A stretch of DNA of 64,000 nucleotides from contig NZ_CP085173.1 of the NCBI RefSeq assembly GCF_020616555.1, positions 8,510,001-8,574,000 of the forward strand, read 5' to 3'. The translations under genes and the position numbers were made by a program. The notes under the pieces were generated by a model that saw only the letters and a list, made by a program, of their open reading frames with translations, did no database searches and was not told where the DNA came from. Of this stretch, positions 1-12,310 are shown one piece after another. How positions within the stretch are numbered: position 1 is the first letter of the stretch; each line of letters starts with the position of its first letter. This DNA is from Streptomyces longhuiensis. GTDB taxonomy: Bacteria; Actinomycetota; Actinomycetes; Streptomycetales; Streptomycetaceae.

Positions 1-52
1 GACGCGGGTGGCGGGCGTGGCGGACGATCGCGTGCCGCATGGAGCGACGTAC

Positions 53-1174
53 TCAGCGGAAAGGCGACCGCCGGACGGACAGGATCGCGACGTCGTCGTG
101 CTGACCTCGCTCTCCGGCGAATGCGCTCGCGTCTTCGTAGAGGGCCCGTGGCAGCTCGGTGGAAGAGAGGGACACCCTCTCGGTGAGGCGTTCGGTGACG
201 GGGTAGAACGTGCCGTCGGCGCCGCGCGTCTCGGTGAGCCCGTCGGTGGTCAGCAGCAGTGTTGCCCCGGCCGGGAAAGTGAACCAGTCGACGGTCGCCG
301 GTTCGGTGGCGAGTTCGGCGAGACCGAGGGGAACACCGGAGTCGAGGGCCGGCGTGCTGATGGTGGCGTCGTGCAGCAGCTGGGGCGCGATGTGTCCGCA
401 GTTGATGACTTGTACCTCGTCGTGCGCGTCGACGTTGAGGACGAGCGCGGTGACGAACCGTTCGTCGTCGCCGGTCTGCGCGGCATAGGAGTTGTGCCGT
501 ACGACAGAGGCATCGAGTGCGTCGGCGAGGGCGGTCAGGGTCGGCTCCCGGTGGGCCGCCTCCCGGAATGCGCCGATGACCGCGAACGCGGCACCGACCG
601 CGGGCAGGCCCTTGCCCTGGACATCGCCGATCAGAACCCGGGTTCCCCAGGGAGACTCGACGACGTCGTAGATGTCGCCGCCGACGAGCCGGTCCTCCTG
701 TACGGGCTCGTACGCGCCGTCGACCAGGACGTCGTCGGTGAGCAGAGGCAGCGGGCGCAGGATGTGGCGCTGCATCGCCGCGGCGGTGGAGCGCAGCCGC
801 AGCATCTCGTCCTCGCGGCGGATACGACGGTGGCAGGCGTAGACGGAACCCGCGCCCAGGGCGAGGGTGAGCAGCATCATCAGGCTCCTGTCGAGCCACG
901 ACCGCCCGTCACCGTGCTGGGCCAGCACGATGACGACGACCACGAGCACGATCCACGCAGCCACGAACTTCGTCTGGCGCACGGTGCACAGCGCGGACGC
1001 GGCCGCCGGCAGGAACACGAGGAGCCCGAGAAGCCACACCGGGGACTCGGACAGGGCACCGAGGAGGAGCATCACGAGGGTCACCAACGCAACGCCGAGC
1101 ACTACCTCGACGTTGCGCGGTGGTTCGATGCTCTCGATGGGGCGCGCGAAACGCTTCGGATGCTTTTGCGGCAC
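53..1174 (-). CDS. Membrane PP2C-type SpoIIE serine/threonine phosphatase
   Basis: A 373-residue protein. The N-terminal third holds about four hydrophobic helices, followed by a SpoIIE/PP2C catalytic domain with the expected metal-binding signatures: VGGDIYD, GDVQGKG, TTDGLTE and a terminal DDVAIL. Such proteins dephosphorylate anti-sigma factor antagonists (RsbV-like) at the membrane and are numerous in Streptomyces. The open frame continues upstream, but I chose the GTG at 1174 because GGGAGG lies a few bases before it and the upstream translation is low-complexity Arg/Pro sequence. It is divergent from the LuxR-tailed regulator at 1470. The family call is firm; the partner is unknown. Confidence 0.9.
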   Translation of the reverse strand: MPQKHPKRFARPIESIEPPRNVEVVLGVALVTLVMLLLGALSESPVWLLGLLVFLPAAASALCTVRQTKFVAAWIVLVVVVIVLAQHGDGRSWLDRSLMMLLTLALGAGSVYACHRRIRREDEMLRLRSTAAAMQRHILRPLPLLTDDVLVDGAYEPVQEDRLVGGDIYDVVESPWGTRVLIGDVQGKGLPAVGAAFAVIGAFREAAHREPTLTALADALDASVVRHNSYAAQTGDDERFVTALVLNVDAHDEVQVINCGHIAPQLLHDATISTPALDSGVPLGLAELATEPATVDWFTFPAGATLLLTTDGLTETRGADGTFYPVTERLTERVSLSSTELPRALYEDASAFAGERGQHDDVAILSVRRSPFR

Positions 1175-1469
1175 GGAACCTCCCGGGCAGGTGGTGTACT
1201 CCCCGTACGTTAGGCAGGCCCGGACGTGGGTGAGCCGCGCCCCGCCGGACGATGCCCCCGTGCGGTGACCGGCGTGACCACGGATCGGGATCCGGGTGTG
1301 CGGGCCGTGCGAGGCACACCCCCGGTCCGGGTGACTCAGACGCGTCCACGACAGGCACCGAACAGGGGCGACTTCCTGACGGTGGGATAATGTTCGGCCG
1401 CGAAGAATCCGCTCGGTCCACCCGAGCCGCGCCACGGTCAGACACGGGGGCCGTCCGAGGGGGATCTGG
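1175..1469. promoter_or_regulatory. Divergent intergenic region between phosphatase and LuxR-type regulator
   Basis: About 295 bases separate the two divergently read genes, so both promoters must lie here. The stretch is GC-rich. I see no convincing consensus -35/-10 pair or strong palindrome and no reading frame with coding character. Confidence 0.4.
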
Positions 1470-2498
1470 ATGCTGCAGGCATTGGGACTGGGCCCGGCCG
1501 AAGAGGCCGTCTACACCGCACTGCTGGCCCGCCCGACCGCCTCCGCGCAGGACCTCGTCCGGCAGACCGGACTCGAGGAGGCCGAGACCACCCGCATCCT
1601 GCTCGACCTGGCGACACGTGGTCTGGTCGCGGTCGCCACCGAGGCCGGGAGCGGGGTGTCCGACCCGGCCGACTGCGACGCCGGCAGCCGGCCCGCCCGC
1701 TACCGGCTCACACCACCCTCGGTGGCCCTGGCCCCGATTCTCGTCGAGCAGCGCAACGCACTGCACCGGGCCGAGACGGCGTTCTCGATGCTGACCGAGC
1801 AGTACCGCAGTACCGCCGCGCACCCCGCGGGCAGCGTCGTGGAGGTGGTCGTCGGCGTGGACCAGGTGGCACACCGGTTCCACCAACTGCAGCGCGGTGC
1901 TCAGCGTGAGTTGCTCGTCTTCCTCGTCGGCGCTCCCACCGCGGTGGCGCGCGACGACGCCGACGTGTCGGAGAGCTCCGCCCTGGACCGCGGAGTCGAC
2001 TTCCGTGTCGTGGCTGCCAAGGACTATCTCGACGGTCCCGACGTGGCGCGGGACGTGAAGGCAGGTATCGCCGCGGGCCTGGAGGTGCGCCTCGCGGACT
2101 CGTTGCCGCTGAAGATGGTCGTGTCGGACCGGGAGCGTGCCATGGTGCCACTCGACATGACGGACTCCGGCGGTGAGCCGAGCGCCATCGTGGTGCACCG
2201 CAGCGGTCTGCTGACGGCCCTGGTCCAGCTCTTCGAGAGGGAATGGGCCGCGGCCCGGCCTCTGTACGCCACCAGCACGGGAGTGCGCGCGCAGCCGACC
2301 ACCGATCAGCAGCCGACCGAGGGGGAACTGGAGGTCCTCGCCCTCCTGCTGGCGGGGATCTCCGACCGGCGAGCGGCCTCCCAACTCGGCCTCTCCATAC
2401 GCACCGTGGAGCGACGGACACGCCGTCTGATGGACCTCGCAGGAGTGGACTCTCGCCTGCAACTGGGGTGGCACGCGGCACGTGCGGGCTGGCTCTGA
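1470..2498 (+). CDS. TrmB-like/LuxR-tailed transcriptional regulator
   Basis: A 342-residue DNA-binding regulator. Residues 1-70 resemble a TrmB/MarR-like winged helix (an LGLGPAEEAVYTALL opening and a QDLVRQTGLEEAE recognition region). The middle, about 110-260, is a phospholipase-D-like or sensor domain as in TrmB-type Streptomyces regulators. The last 60 residues are a LuxR/GerE helix-turn-helix (EGELEVLALLLAGISDRRAA, then SIRTVERR). It starts at an ATG after GGGGGATCT. It is divergent from the SpoIIE phosphatase and lies upstream of the secreted protease. A role in protease or developmental control is only inference from position. Confidence 0.85.
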   Translation: MLQALGLGPAEEAVYTALLARPTASAQDLVRQTGLEEAETTRILLDLATRGLVAVATEAGSGVSDPADCDAGSRPARYRLTPPSVALAPILVEQRNALHRAETAFSMLTEQYRSTAAHPAGSVVEVVVGVDQVAHRFHQLQRGAQRELLVFLVGAPTAVARDDADVSESSALDRGVDFRVVAAKDYLDGPDVARDVKAGIAAGLEVRLADSLPLKMVVSDRERAMVPLDMTDSGGEPSAIVVHRSGLLTALVQLFEREWAAARPLYATSTGVRAQPTTDQQPTEGELEVLALLLAGISDRRAASQLGLSIRTVERRTRRLMDLAGVDSRLQLGWHAARAGWL

Positions 2499-2605
2499 CG
2501 TCCTGACCGGTGCTGAGAGCCCCTTCCTCGACGACCTCGATCCGGCCGAAGCTGCAGCATGCGGCCCAAGGTTCCACCGCGCTCGGGAACTCGTAGACGT
2601 GACCC

Positions 2606-2636
2606 CGTGTCGGAAAACCGACATGCGGGAAACCCG
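2606..2636. promoter_or_regulatory. Two adjacent small inverted repeats upstream of the subtilase gene
   Basis: TGTCGG-AAAA-CCGACA at 2608-2623 is followed at once by GCGGG-AAA-CCCGT. They lie about 100 bases before the protease start in the 224-base intergenic region. They could be operator sites or RNA hairpins; no regulator is assigned. Confidence 0.4.
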
Positions 2637-2722
2637 TCACGCGCGGCATCACTCCACGATCCGGATGTCTGCCAGGCTGCATCGGCAGCACGGCATGTTC
2701 ACGGTTTCGAGTGGGGAGATCC

Positions 2723-5700
2723 ATGCGCTCCATAACGCGTATAGCCATGGGCGCGGCTACCGCCGCCGCCCTGGCCGTCACGGCGGTCGCGCCTTCCGGG
2801 GCGGCGGATACGCCGCCTGACGGTGCCTCGGGGAAGAGACCCGTCATCGGCAGCGAGGCGGCCAGGGCGACGGGCGGCAAGCAGACGTCCGTCACGCTCG
2901 TCACCGGCGACAAGGTGGTGGTGACCACCGACAGGTCGGGTCACAGCTCCGCGGCCGTACTGCCCCGCGAGGACGGCACGCAGCCGATGGTGCAGACGTA
3001 CCAGATGGGCAAGGACCTCTACGTCTACCCCGAGGACGCCTCCGAGGCGATCGCCGAGGGCAAGGTCGACGAGCAGCTGTTCAACGTCACCGGCCTCATC
3101 CGCCAGGGATACGACGACGCGCACACCGACACGCTGCCGCTCATCGCCACCTACCGCAACAGTGTGGACGTCGCGAAGAGCGCGCCGGCGGCCCCTCGTG
3201 GTTCCGAGCGGGGCCTGAGCCTCCCGGCGGTGGACGGCGTCGCGCTCAAGGCGGGCAAGGACACGGCTGCCACGTTCTGGCGGGACGTCACCGACACCCG
3301 CTCGCGTGCTGCCTCCCCACTGAAGAAGCTGTGGCTGGACGGCAAGGCCGAGGCCACACTGGACCGTTCCACCGCGCAGGTGCACGCGCCGGAGGCCTGG
3401 GCAGCCGGCTACGACGGCAAGGGCACCAAGGTCGCCGTGCTGGACACCGGCGTGGACGCCGAGCACCCGGACCTGGCGAGCCGGGTCGCCGCGTCCAAGA
3501 ACTTCACGGACTCCAAGACCACCGACGACAAGGTGGGCCACGGCACCCACACCGCCTCCACGGTCGGCGGGTCCGGAGCGGCCAGCGACGGCCGCAAGAA
3601 GGGGGTCGCCCCCGGTACCTCCCTGCTCGTCGGCAAGGTCCTCAACGACCAGGGCTACGGCCAGGACTCGTGGATCATCGCCGGTATGCAGTGGGCCGTC
3701 GACCAGCAGGCCGACGTCGTCTCCATGAGCCTGGGCAACCCCACGATCCGCGACTGCGCCGACCCGATGGCCCAGGCCACGCAGCAGCTCTCGCAGAACA
3801 CCCACACCCTGTTCGTCGTCGCCGCCGGCAACGCCGGTCCGGCCACCGAGACGGTCTCCTCGCCCGGCTGTGTGCCCGGCGTGCTGACCGTCGGCGCCGT
3901 CGACCGTGACGACACCACCGCGCCGTTCTCCAGCCGTGGTCCCGTGGCCGTCACCCACACCCTCAAGCCCGAGATCGCCGCTCCCGGCGTCGACATCTCG
4001 GCGGCGAGCGCCGGCGGCCGTGGTGTCTACGCCTACCGCACGATGTCCGGTACCTCCATGGCCACCCCGCATGTAGCGGGCGCAGCGGCCGTCGTCCGCC
4101 AGGCCCACCCGGACTGGACCGCGCAGCAGATCAAGGCCGCCCTGGTCTCCTCCGCCCGCACCGGGGGCAAGGTCGCGGGCGCCGACCAGACCGGCGGTGG
4201 CGTCCTCGACGTGTTCGGCGCCGTGAACCAGAAGGTGCTCTCCGCACCCGCCGTCCAGGCCGGCAGCTACGACTGGCCGCAGGACGCGTCGGACCGCACC
4301 ACCGTGCAGGTGCCCTTCACCAACACCGGCAAGAAGGACCTCACTCTGAGCCTGAAGGTCAGCGGTGTGCACGGCAACGACGGCAGCGAGGTCCGCTCCG
4401 GCGTCGTCAAGCCGGCGGAGGGCAAGGTGAGGGTCGACGCGGGTGCCACCGCTCAGGTGCCGCTGCGGATCGACCCCACCGCCCGTCTGACGGACGCCCA
4501 GTACGGTGCGGTCACCGGCAGGATCCTCGCCACCGGCGACGGTGTGCACGTCTCCGTGCCCGTCACGCTCTACGTCCAGCCGCAGACGGTCACGCTCCGG
4601 GTGAAGGCCGTCGGCCGTGACGGCAAGCCGGCCACCGGCTCCTCCTCCCTGGACCTCGTCAGCCTCGACACGGACAAGGGCGAGCGCCGTACCAACGCGG
4701 GCGCGACCGAGCAGACGTACAGCGTGCGCCCCGGCGACTACTCCCTCAGCAGCTTCGTGACGACATACGGTGCGGACAACGCCCTTGAGTCGGTCAGCTA
4801 CCTTGCGAACCCGCAGTTGCGGATCACCCGTGACACCACCGTCGTCCTCGACGCCCGCAAGGCCCACCAGGTGAGCGTGCGCACGGACCGTCCCTCGACG
4901 GTGACCAACACGACGCTCAGCTACGCCCGTACGTGGGACGACACGTGGGAGATATCCGGGTCGCTCGTGGCCGACCAGACGGTCCAGAAGTTCTACGCGG
5001 ACATCGACGGACGTGCCGGGAACGGCACCTTCGAGTTCCGGCCCACCTGGCGTGCCTCCGGCTCCGAGGGCGGGTCGCCGTACGTCTACAACCTGTCGTT
5101 CCCGACGCGGGGTCCGCTCCACTCCGACCAGGTCTACAGGCCCAAGGACGCCAAGCTGGCCCAGGTCGCCGAAACGTGGAACGCCATGGGCAAGGAGGCC
5201 GACTACCTCGACGCCTTGTTCCTGCGCCCCGCCGGCAGCAGCGGCTCCTACCTCCCCGTGAGCGCGTTCGCCACGGTCCACGTGCCCGTCGCCCGCACCG
5301 CCTACTACACGACCGGCGACGACGCTTGGTACCACGGCGCGATGACGAGCTTCCCGTTCGCCGCGTTCATGGGCGACCAGGAGCGCAGCTACCGGCCCGG
5401 GGAGCGGCGTGCCGAGAAGTGGTACGGCGGTCCCCTGCGGCCCGGCGCGGCACGCGACGCCGACGGCAAGCTGATGCTGGCCGCCGAGCGGCAGGGCGAC
5501 CTGATGGGCTTCCAGAACGCGCTCTGGGTCGACGGATCGGGCGACCACTGGTCCTACGGCGGGTCGTTCGGCGACCTCGGCAACCTGGAGCTGAAGCGCA
5601 ACGGTGAGCGGATCGGCGGCAGTTACGATCCGTACGGTGTGTTCGAGGTGCCGGACGAGGACTCCGCGTACGAGCTCACCCAGAAGTTGGAGAAGATCTT

Positions 5701-6115
5701 TTCCGGCGACCGGAACTGGCTGCGCTCCACCGCCGTCACCACCACGTGGAGCTTCCGCTCCCACCGGGAGCCGGACGTCTACTCGCGCGGCCTGCCGATC
5801 CTCTCCCCGGCGTACGACCTGCCGGTGGACGGCCTGAACACCCTGCCCGCGAAGAGCGGCATCAAGGTCGGCCTGTCGGTCGAGGGACACGCCGGGTACA
5901 CCCCGGGCGCGATCACCGAGGCCTCGCTGTCCTACTCCTACGACGGCGGCACCACCTGGATCAAGGCGCCGGCCCAGAAGAAGGACGGCAAGTGGACGGC
6001 CGTCCTCGACCACACCGGTGCCACCGGCAAGCAGGTCATGACGAAGGCCGAGTTCACCGACGCCAACGGCAACGCGGTCACCCAGACCATCACCCGCGCC
6101 TACGACGTTCGCTGA
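2723..6115 (+). CDS. Large secreted S8 (subtilisin) family serine peptidase
   Basis: A 1130-residue exported subtilase. The N-terminus is a Sec-type signal (RSITRIAMG, a hydrophobic core, then APSGAA). A propeptide region follows to about residue 215, then the S8 domain with a complete triad: Asp241 in AVLDTGVD, His273 in GHGTHTAS, Ser445 in GTSMATPHVAGAA, with oxyanion Asn in AAGNAGP. About 600 further residues form beta-rich C-terminal modules common in large Streptomyces subtilases. The frame opens at a GTG at 2711, but the ATG at 2723 has GGGGAG six bases upstream and gives the clean signal peptide. It is ended by two strong hairpins. Likely an extracellular protein-degrading enzyme. Confidence 0.93.
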   Translation: MRSITRIAMGAATAAALAVTAVAPSGAADTPPDGASGKRPVIGSEAARATGGKQTSVTLVTGDKVVVTTDRSGHSSAAVLPREDGTQPMVQTYQMGKDLYVYPEDASEAIAEGKVDEQLFNVTGLIRQGYDDAHTDTLPLIATYRNSVDVAKSAPAAPRGSERGLSLPAVDGVALKAGKDTAATFWRDVTDTRSRAASPLKKLWLDGKAEATLDRSTAQVHAPEAWAAGYDGKGTKVAVLDTGVDAEHPDLASRVAASKNFTDSKTTDDKVGHGTHTASTVGGSGAASDGRKKGVAPGTSLLVGKVLNDQGYGQDSWIIAGMQWAVDQQADVVSMSLGNPTIRDCADPMAQATQQLSQNTHTLFVVAAGNAGPATETVSSPGCVPGVLTVGAVDRDDTTAPFSSRGPVAVTHTLKPEIAAPGVDISAASAGGRGVYAYRTMSGTSMATPHVAGAAAVVRQAHPDWTAQQIKAALVSSARTGGKVAGADQTGGGVLDVFGAVNQKVLSAPAVQAGSYDWPQDASDRTTVQVPFTNTGKKDLTLSLKVSGVHGNDGSEVRSGVVKPAEGKVRVDAGATAQVPLRIDPTARLTDAQYGAVTGRILATGDGVHVSVPVTLYVQPQTVTLRVKAVGRDGKPATGSSSLDLVSLDTDKGERRTNAGATEQTYSVRPGDYSLSSFVTTYGADNALESVSYLANPQLRITRDTTVVLDARKAHQVSVRTDRPSTVTNTTLSYARTWDDTWEISGSLVADQTVQKFYADIDGRAGNGTFEFRPTWRASGSEGGSPYVYNLSFPTRGPLHSDQVYRPKDAKLAQVAETWNAMGKEADYLDALFLRPAGSSGSYLPVSAFATVHVPVARTAYYTTGDDAWYHGAMTSFPFAAFMGDQERSYRPGERRAEKWYGGPLRPGAARDADGKLMLAAERQGDLMGFQNALWVDGSGDHWSYGGSFGDLGNLELKRNGERIGGSYDPYGVFEVPDEDSAYELTQKLEKIFSGDRNWLRSTAVTTTWSFRSHREPDVYSRGLPILSPAYDLPVDGLNTLPAKSGIKVGLSVEGHAGYTPGAITEASLSYSYDGGTTWIKAPAQKKDGKWTAVLDHTGATGKQVMTKAEFTDANGNAVTQTITRAYDVR

Positions 6116-6127
6116 CCACGTGGTCTC

Positions 6128-6173
6128 CCGCCGCCACCCGTACAGCTCGTGTGAGCCGTACGGGTGGCGGCGG
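6128..6173. terminator. Strong hairpin terminator after the subtilase gene
   Basis: A perfect 16-bp stem (6128-6143 with 6158-6173) has a loop that itself pairs (GCTC/GAGC). It begins 12 bases after the protease stop codon. There is no long T-run, as is usual for Streptomyces. Confidence 0.85.
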
Positions 6174-6184
6174 CACGCGCCGAA

Positions 6185-6224
6185 AAGGGCGCCTGACAGG
6201 CATTTACCCTGGTCAGGCGCCCTT
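6185..6224. terminator. Second, bidirectional hairpin terminator
   Basis: AAGGGCGCCTGAC at 6185-6197 pairs perfectly with its complement at 6212-6224. The stem is flanked by A-rich and T-rich ends on opposite sides, so it can end both the protease transcript and the convergent GPP34 gene, which stops at 6250. Confidence 0.85.
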
Positions 6225-6249
6225 CTTCGTGCAGGGACAAGGACAGATC

Positions 6250-6855
6250 TCAGTAGCCGCGCCAGACGTTGTCGAACGCCGCGTCCTCGATCGCCCTGCG
6301 CTGGCGTACGGCCTGCAGTTCCTGAACGGCGTTCCCGACGGCGGCCAGCACCGCCGCGACCGGGTCCCCGGCGAGCTCGGGGGCGTCGTCGGCCGGCTCG
6401 TCCCGGATTCCGGCGGCGGCCGCCAGGGCGACGAGCACGGGTTCGCCCGCGGCCCAGCGTTCCTCGGCCCGGCGCCGGGCCGCCGAGTCGACCGGCTCCG
6501 TCCGCCCGCCCCGCAGTGGATTCCGAAGGCCTCGGGGCCGGGCCGTCAGCCCCTCTCGCTCCAGCTCGTCGACGTAAGCCGAGGACAGCCCGCGGCCCCG
6601 GCGCCACAGCCAGTCCTCGACCGACTCGTACGGCTCCCGCCGCACGAGAGCCGTGGCGGCCTCATCCAGCAGGCGGTCCCCGGTGGGCGCCTGGGCGCTG
6701 GGCAGGATGCGGTCGCCGTCCACGATCAGGGCCTTGGCCTCGATGAGGTCGAGCACCTCGGCCCCCGAGAGCGCCAGCGACAGCTCGCCCTGCTCCACGG
6801 GGTGGTCGGGTGTCTCAGCCAGGGCAACGATCGCGAGGTCCCGTGCGGTGGTCAT
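6250..6855 (-). CDS. GPP34 (Golgi phosphoprotein 3-like) family protein
   Basis: A 201-residue, mostly helical acidic protein. It matches the GPP34 family widespread in actinomycetes by its opening (TTARDLAIVALAE), an LSGAEVLDLIEAKAL segment, a WLWRRGRGL motif and an ALAAAAGI region near the end. Eukaryotic relatives bind phosphoinositides; the bacterial role is not established. The frame extends to 7038, but the ATG at 6855 has GGAG six bases before it and matches the conserved start. It converges on the subtilase across a double terminator. Family assignment is good; function unknown. Confidence 0.85.
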   Translation of the reverse strand: MTTARDLAIVALAETPDHPVEQGELSLALSGAEVLDLIEAKALIVDGDRILPSAQAPTGDRLLDEAATALVRREPYESVEDWLWRRGRGLSSAYVDELEREGLTARPRGLRNPLRGGRTEPVDSAARRRAEERWAAGEPVLVALAAAAGIRDEPADDAPELAGDPVAAVLAAVGNAVQELQAVRQRRAIEDAAFDNVWRGY

Positions 6856-7089
6856 GAGCGGCTCCACGTCAGTCGGCCGAGTGCGGGGCGGGAGCGCCGG
6901 CGGCTCCCCGGTCGATTGTCGCCGCGCTCCGGGCGATGAGTGCCCTCTTATGACCATGTCGCCCGGGAATCCGATCCGCAGCATGGAGGGGGCCAGAAGA
7001 TCGTCATCTGTGCGGGGGAGGGATTCATCCTGATCCACAGATCCACCCCCCCCGCAACGGTGTCGTTCCGGGCCGGGCCGAGGGCTTGC

Positions 7090-8070
7090 TCAGCGGCTCC
7101 TGAAGGCATCGAGGATGCGCTCGGCGGCCAGCGTGGCGGTGAGCTGTCCGTCGCGGACCTGCTGTTCGAGCTCCGGTGTCAGGGAGCGGACGGCCGGGTC
7201 GGTGTGGAGTCGGCCGAGGAGCTCGTCATGGACCATGGCCCATGTCCAGTCGAGCTGCTGATCGCGCCGGCGGGCGGCGAGGCGCCCGGTGGAGTCGAGC
7301 AGGGCGCGGTGCTGTTCGAGCCGTTCCCAGACGGTGTCGAGGCCGGTCGACTCACGTGCGCTGCAACTGAGCACAGGCGGTGTCCAGAAGGCGTCCTTCC
7401 CGTGCATCAGGCGCAGCGCGCCCGCCAACTCCCTTGCCGCTGACTGCGCGTCGCGCTCATGCGGGCCGTCGGCCTTGTTGACGCTGATCACGTCGGCCAG
7501 CTCGAGGACGCCCTTCTTGATGCCCTGCAGCTGATCGCCGGTACGGGCGAGGCTGAGCAGCAGGAAGGAGTCGACCATGTTCGCGACCGTGGTCTCGGAC
7601 TGGCCCACGCCGACGGTCTCCACGAGTACCACGTCGTAGCCGGCGGCTTCCATCACGATGATCGACTCACGTGTCGCCTTGGCGACACCGCCGAGCGTGC
7701 CGGCCGTGGGGGAGGGGCGCACGAAGGCCGCCGGGTCGACGGCCAGGCGCTCCATGCGGGTCTTGTCGCCGAGGATGGAACCGCCGGTCCGGCTGGACGA
7801 CGGGTCGACGGCGAGCACGGCGACCCGGTGCCCGAGACCGGTGAGCATCGTGCCGAAGGCGTCGATGAACGTCGACTTGCCGACGCCCGGCACACCGGTG
7901 ATCCCGATCCTGCGGGACCGTCCGCTGTGCGGCAGCAGCTCGGTCAGCAACTCCTGGGCCAGCGCCCGGTGTTGGGGCCGGGTGGACTCGACGAGCGTGA
8001 TGGCGCGAGCGACGAGCGCCCGCTTCCCGTCGAGAACGCCCTTGACGTAGGTGTCGAGGTCGATGGCCAT
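7090..8070 (-). CDS. meaB: Methylmalonyl-CoA mutase-associated GTPase MeaB
   Basis: A 326-residue P-loop GTPase of the MeaB/ArgK family, which guards and reloads adenosylcobalamin in methylmalonyl-CoA mutase. A Walker A (GVPGVGKST) lies at residues 59-67, followed by the family segment [20 protein letters not shown], a [10 protein letters not shown] switch and an NKADG base-recognition motif. It starts 12 bases after the mutB stop as the last gene of the mutA-mutB-meaB operon, which fits its role. Length is normal. Confidence 0.97.
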   Translation of the reverse strand: MAIDLDTYVKGVLDGKRALVARAITLVESTRPQHRALAQELLTELLPHSGRSRRIGITGVPGVGKSTFIDAFGTMLTGLGHRVAVLAVDPSSSRTGGSILGDKTRMERLAVDPAAFVRPSPTAGTLGGVAKATRESIIVMEAAGYDVVLVETVGVGQSETTVANMVDSFLLLSLARTGDQLQGIKKGVLELADVISVNKADGPHERDAQSAARELAGALRLMHGKDAFWTPPVLSCSARESTGLDTVWERLEQHRALLDSTGRLAARRRDQQLDWTWAMVHDELLGRLHTDPAVRSLTPELEQQVRDGQLTATLAAERILDAFRSR

Positions 8071-8082
8071 GGAGTCACCGGC

Positions 8083-10268
<2,186 letters not shown>

Positions 10269-10269
<1 letters not shown>

Positions 10270-12077
10270 CAGGACACTCCCATGCGGTCGAGCGTGGCGG
10301 AGAGCACGGCCACGGCGTCACAGCCGGCGAAGACGTATGTGTCGACCCCGGCGTACGGTCCGGGCCGGCCCGCCAGGAACACGTGCCGCGCGCCCGCGGC
10401 CCGCAGCGTCCCCGCGGTGGCCTCGGCCTGCTCCTCGTACACCGTGTCGCTGGAGCACAGGCACACCTCCTGGGCCCCGCTCTCCTCGAACGTGCCCTCG
10501 GTGACGGCCTCGATGCCGCCCGCCTGGAACAGGTTGGCCGCGAAGGTGAGGCGCGCGGTGTGCGCGGTGGCCGGGCCCAGCGCGGCCAGATACACGCGGG
10601 GGCGGCCGCCGGTCGCCGCGAGGTGGCGGTCCGAGCGGGCCCGCAGAGCCTCGAACGCCTCGTCCCGCCGCACGCGGGGCAGGCCGCCGGAGGGCGGAGC
10701 CTCGGTGGGCACGCGCTCGACCGGCTTCTCGCCGAGGTGCGGGAACTCGCTGACGCCGGTGACGGGTTCACGCCGTTCGGCGAGCCGTACGCTGCGTGCC
10801 GCCCAGGTCTCGGCGAGCCGCTCGCGGACCAGACCGGAGCGCAGGGCAGCGGCCTGACCGCCCTCGCGCTCGATGGTCCGGAAGAACTCCCAAGCTGCGT
10901 GGGCGAGTTCATCGGTCAGCCGCTCCACGTACCAGGAGCCGCCCGCCGGGTCGATCACCCGGGACAGGTGCGATTCCTCGATGAGGATCGTGGAGGTGTT
11001 GCGCGCGATACGGCGGGCGAACCCGTCCGGCACACCGATCGCGCTGTCGAAGGGCAGTACCGTCACCGCGTCCGCGCCGCCCACGCCGGCGGCGAGCGTC
11101 GCGACCGTGGTCCGCAGCATGTTCACCCACGGGTCACGCCGCGTCATCATCACCGGCGACGTCACGGCGTGCTGCACCTGGGCGCCCGCCCGCGACGCCC
11201 CGCACACCTCGGCGACCCGGGCCCACAGCCGGCGCGCGGCGCGCAGCTTGGCGACGGTCAGGAACTGATCGGCGGTCGCGGCGAACCGGAACTCCAGCTG
11301 GGCCAGGGCCTGCTGAGCAGTGAGCCCCGCTTCGGTGAGCTCACGCAGGTACGCGACGCCGGTCGCCAGCGCGCAGCCGAGTTCCTGCGCGGCCGAGCCG
11401 CCTGCCTCGTGGTAGGGCAGGGCGTCCACGGTCAGCGCGCGCAGCCCCGAGTACCGCCCATCGCACAGCGCGGCCAGTTCGGTGACCGGCGCGCCGTCGT
11501 AGCGCTGCCCGGTGCGGGCCTCGTGGCCCAGCGGGTCCGCGCCGAGGTTGCCGCGCGCCGCGTCCGGGGCGATGCCCGACTCCTCGTAGAGGCGCAGCAA
11601 TTGACGTGCGGCAGCGTCGACTTCGGAGCCGGCGTCGAGGACGATCGGAGCCAGATCCAGATAGACGCCGTCGAGGGCGGCGGGCAGCGCGGAGACGGGA
11701 AGGCCGGAGCGGCCCACGGTCAGCCACAGAGAGGTGACGCCGTTCTCCAGGTCGGTCAGTACCGCTGCCGGGTCGGCGGAAGTGTGCCGTTGGCGCACGT
11801 CCCAGCCGCCGACACTGTTCCCCTCGGCGCGTCCGCCGCGCACGAACGGCGCGAAGCCGGGCAGGCCGCTGGCAGGGGCGTCATCGCGCGCGGTGTACAG
11901 AGGGCGGGCGCGGAGCCCGTCCTCCAGCGCGGTGGACAGGGCGTCTTCCGCTGCGGAACTCGAGACTTCCTTTCCCGACTTGCGCAGGACACCCGAGACC
12001 AGGTGCTGCCACTGCTCATATGTCGCGTCAGGAAACTCGGCCGCCAGGGAGAGCCCGTCGTCAGGCAGGACCGTCAT
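10269..12077 (-). CDS. mutA: Methylmalonyl-CoA mutase small subunit
   Basis: A 602-residue partner subunit of the heterodimeric mutase. It keeps the overall barrel-plus-flavodoxin layout but lacks the cobalamin-binding DxHxxG; the equivalent stretch reads [10 protein letters not shown]. That is the expected difference between small and large subunits. It is first in the operon with mutB and meaB. No ribosome binding site precedes the ATG. A TAGCAT hexamer ends six bases before it, so the message may be leaderless. A CACACC-N5-GGTGTG palindrome lies about 35 bases upstream. Confidence 0.96.
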
Positions 12078-12111
12078 GCTCGGATGCTAGGTCAGACCGA
12101 CAGAAGAGCAG

Positions 12112-12128
12112 CACACCGTAGGGGTGTG
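12112..12128. promoter_or_regulatory. Palindrome upstream of the mutase operon
   Basis: CACACC and GGTGTG arms surround a 5-base centre. The site is 35-51 bases upstream of the mutA ATG, close to where a -35 would fall for a leaderless transcript. It is a candidate operator; the binding protein is unknown. Confidence 0.4.
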
Positions 12129-12310
12129 ACCTTGTTCTCCTTGCCCAAGGGGCGTGGGTCGTCTATTGGCCGGGAACCGGCTGCTGTCCGTGCGTGACGC
12201 GCATGGCATCGGCAGGCCGGCACGCTCTCGGCCGTCGCGGTCAAACGGTGCTGTTCACACGTGGGTTGTCTCGCCCCTCAGTCGTCACCGACGGACGTTC
12301 TTCGCCCTTC

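Noticed and set aside
1..52. A gene at the left edge
   Set aside because: Only 52 bases precede the phosphatase stop; nothing can be supported.
2699..6607. A 1302-codon open frame antisense to the subtilase gene
   Set aside because: It is a GC-driven shadow: composition is Arg/Gly/Val/Asp-rich noise, while the plus strand has signal peptide and full S8 triad.
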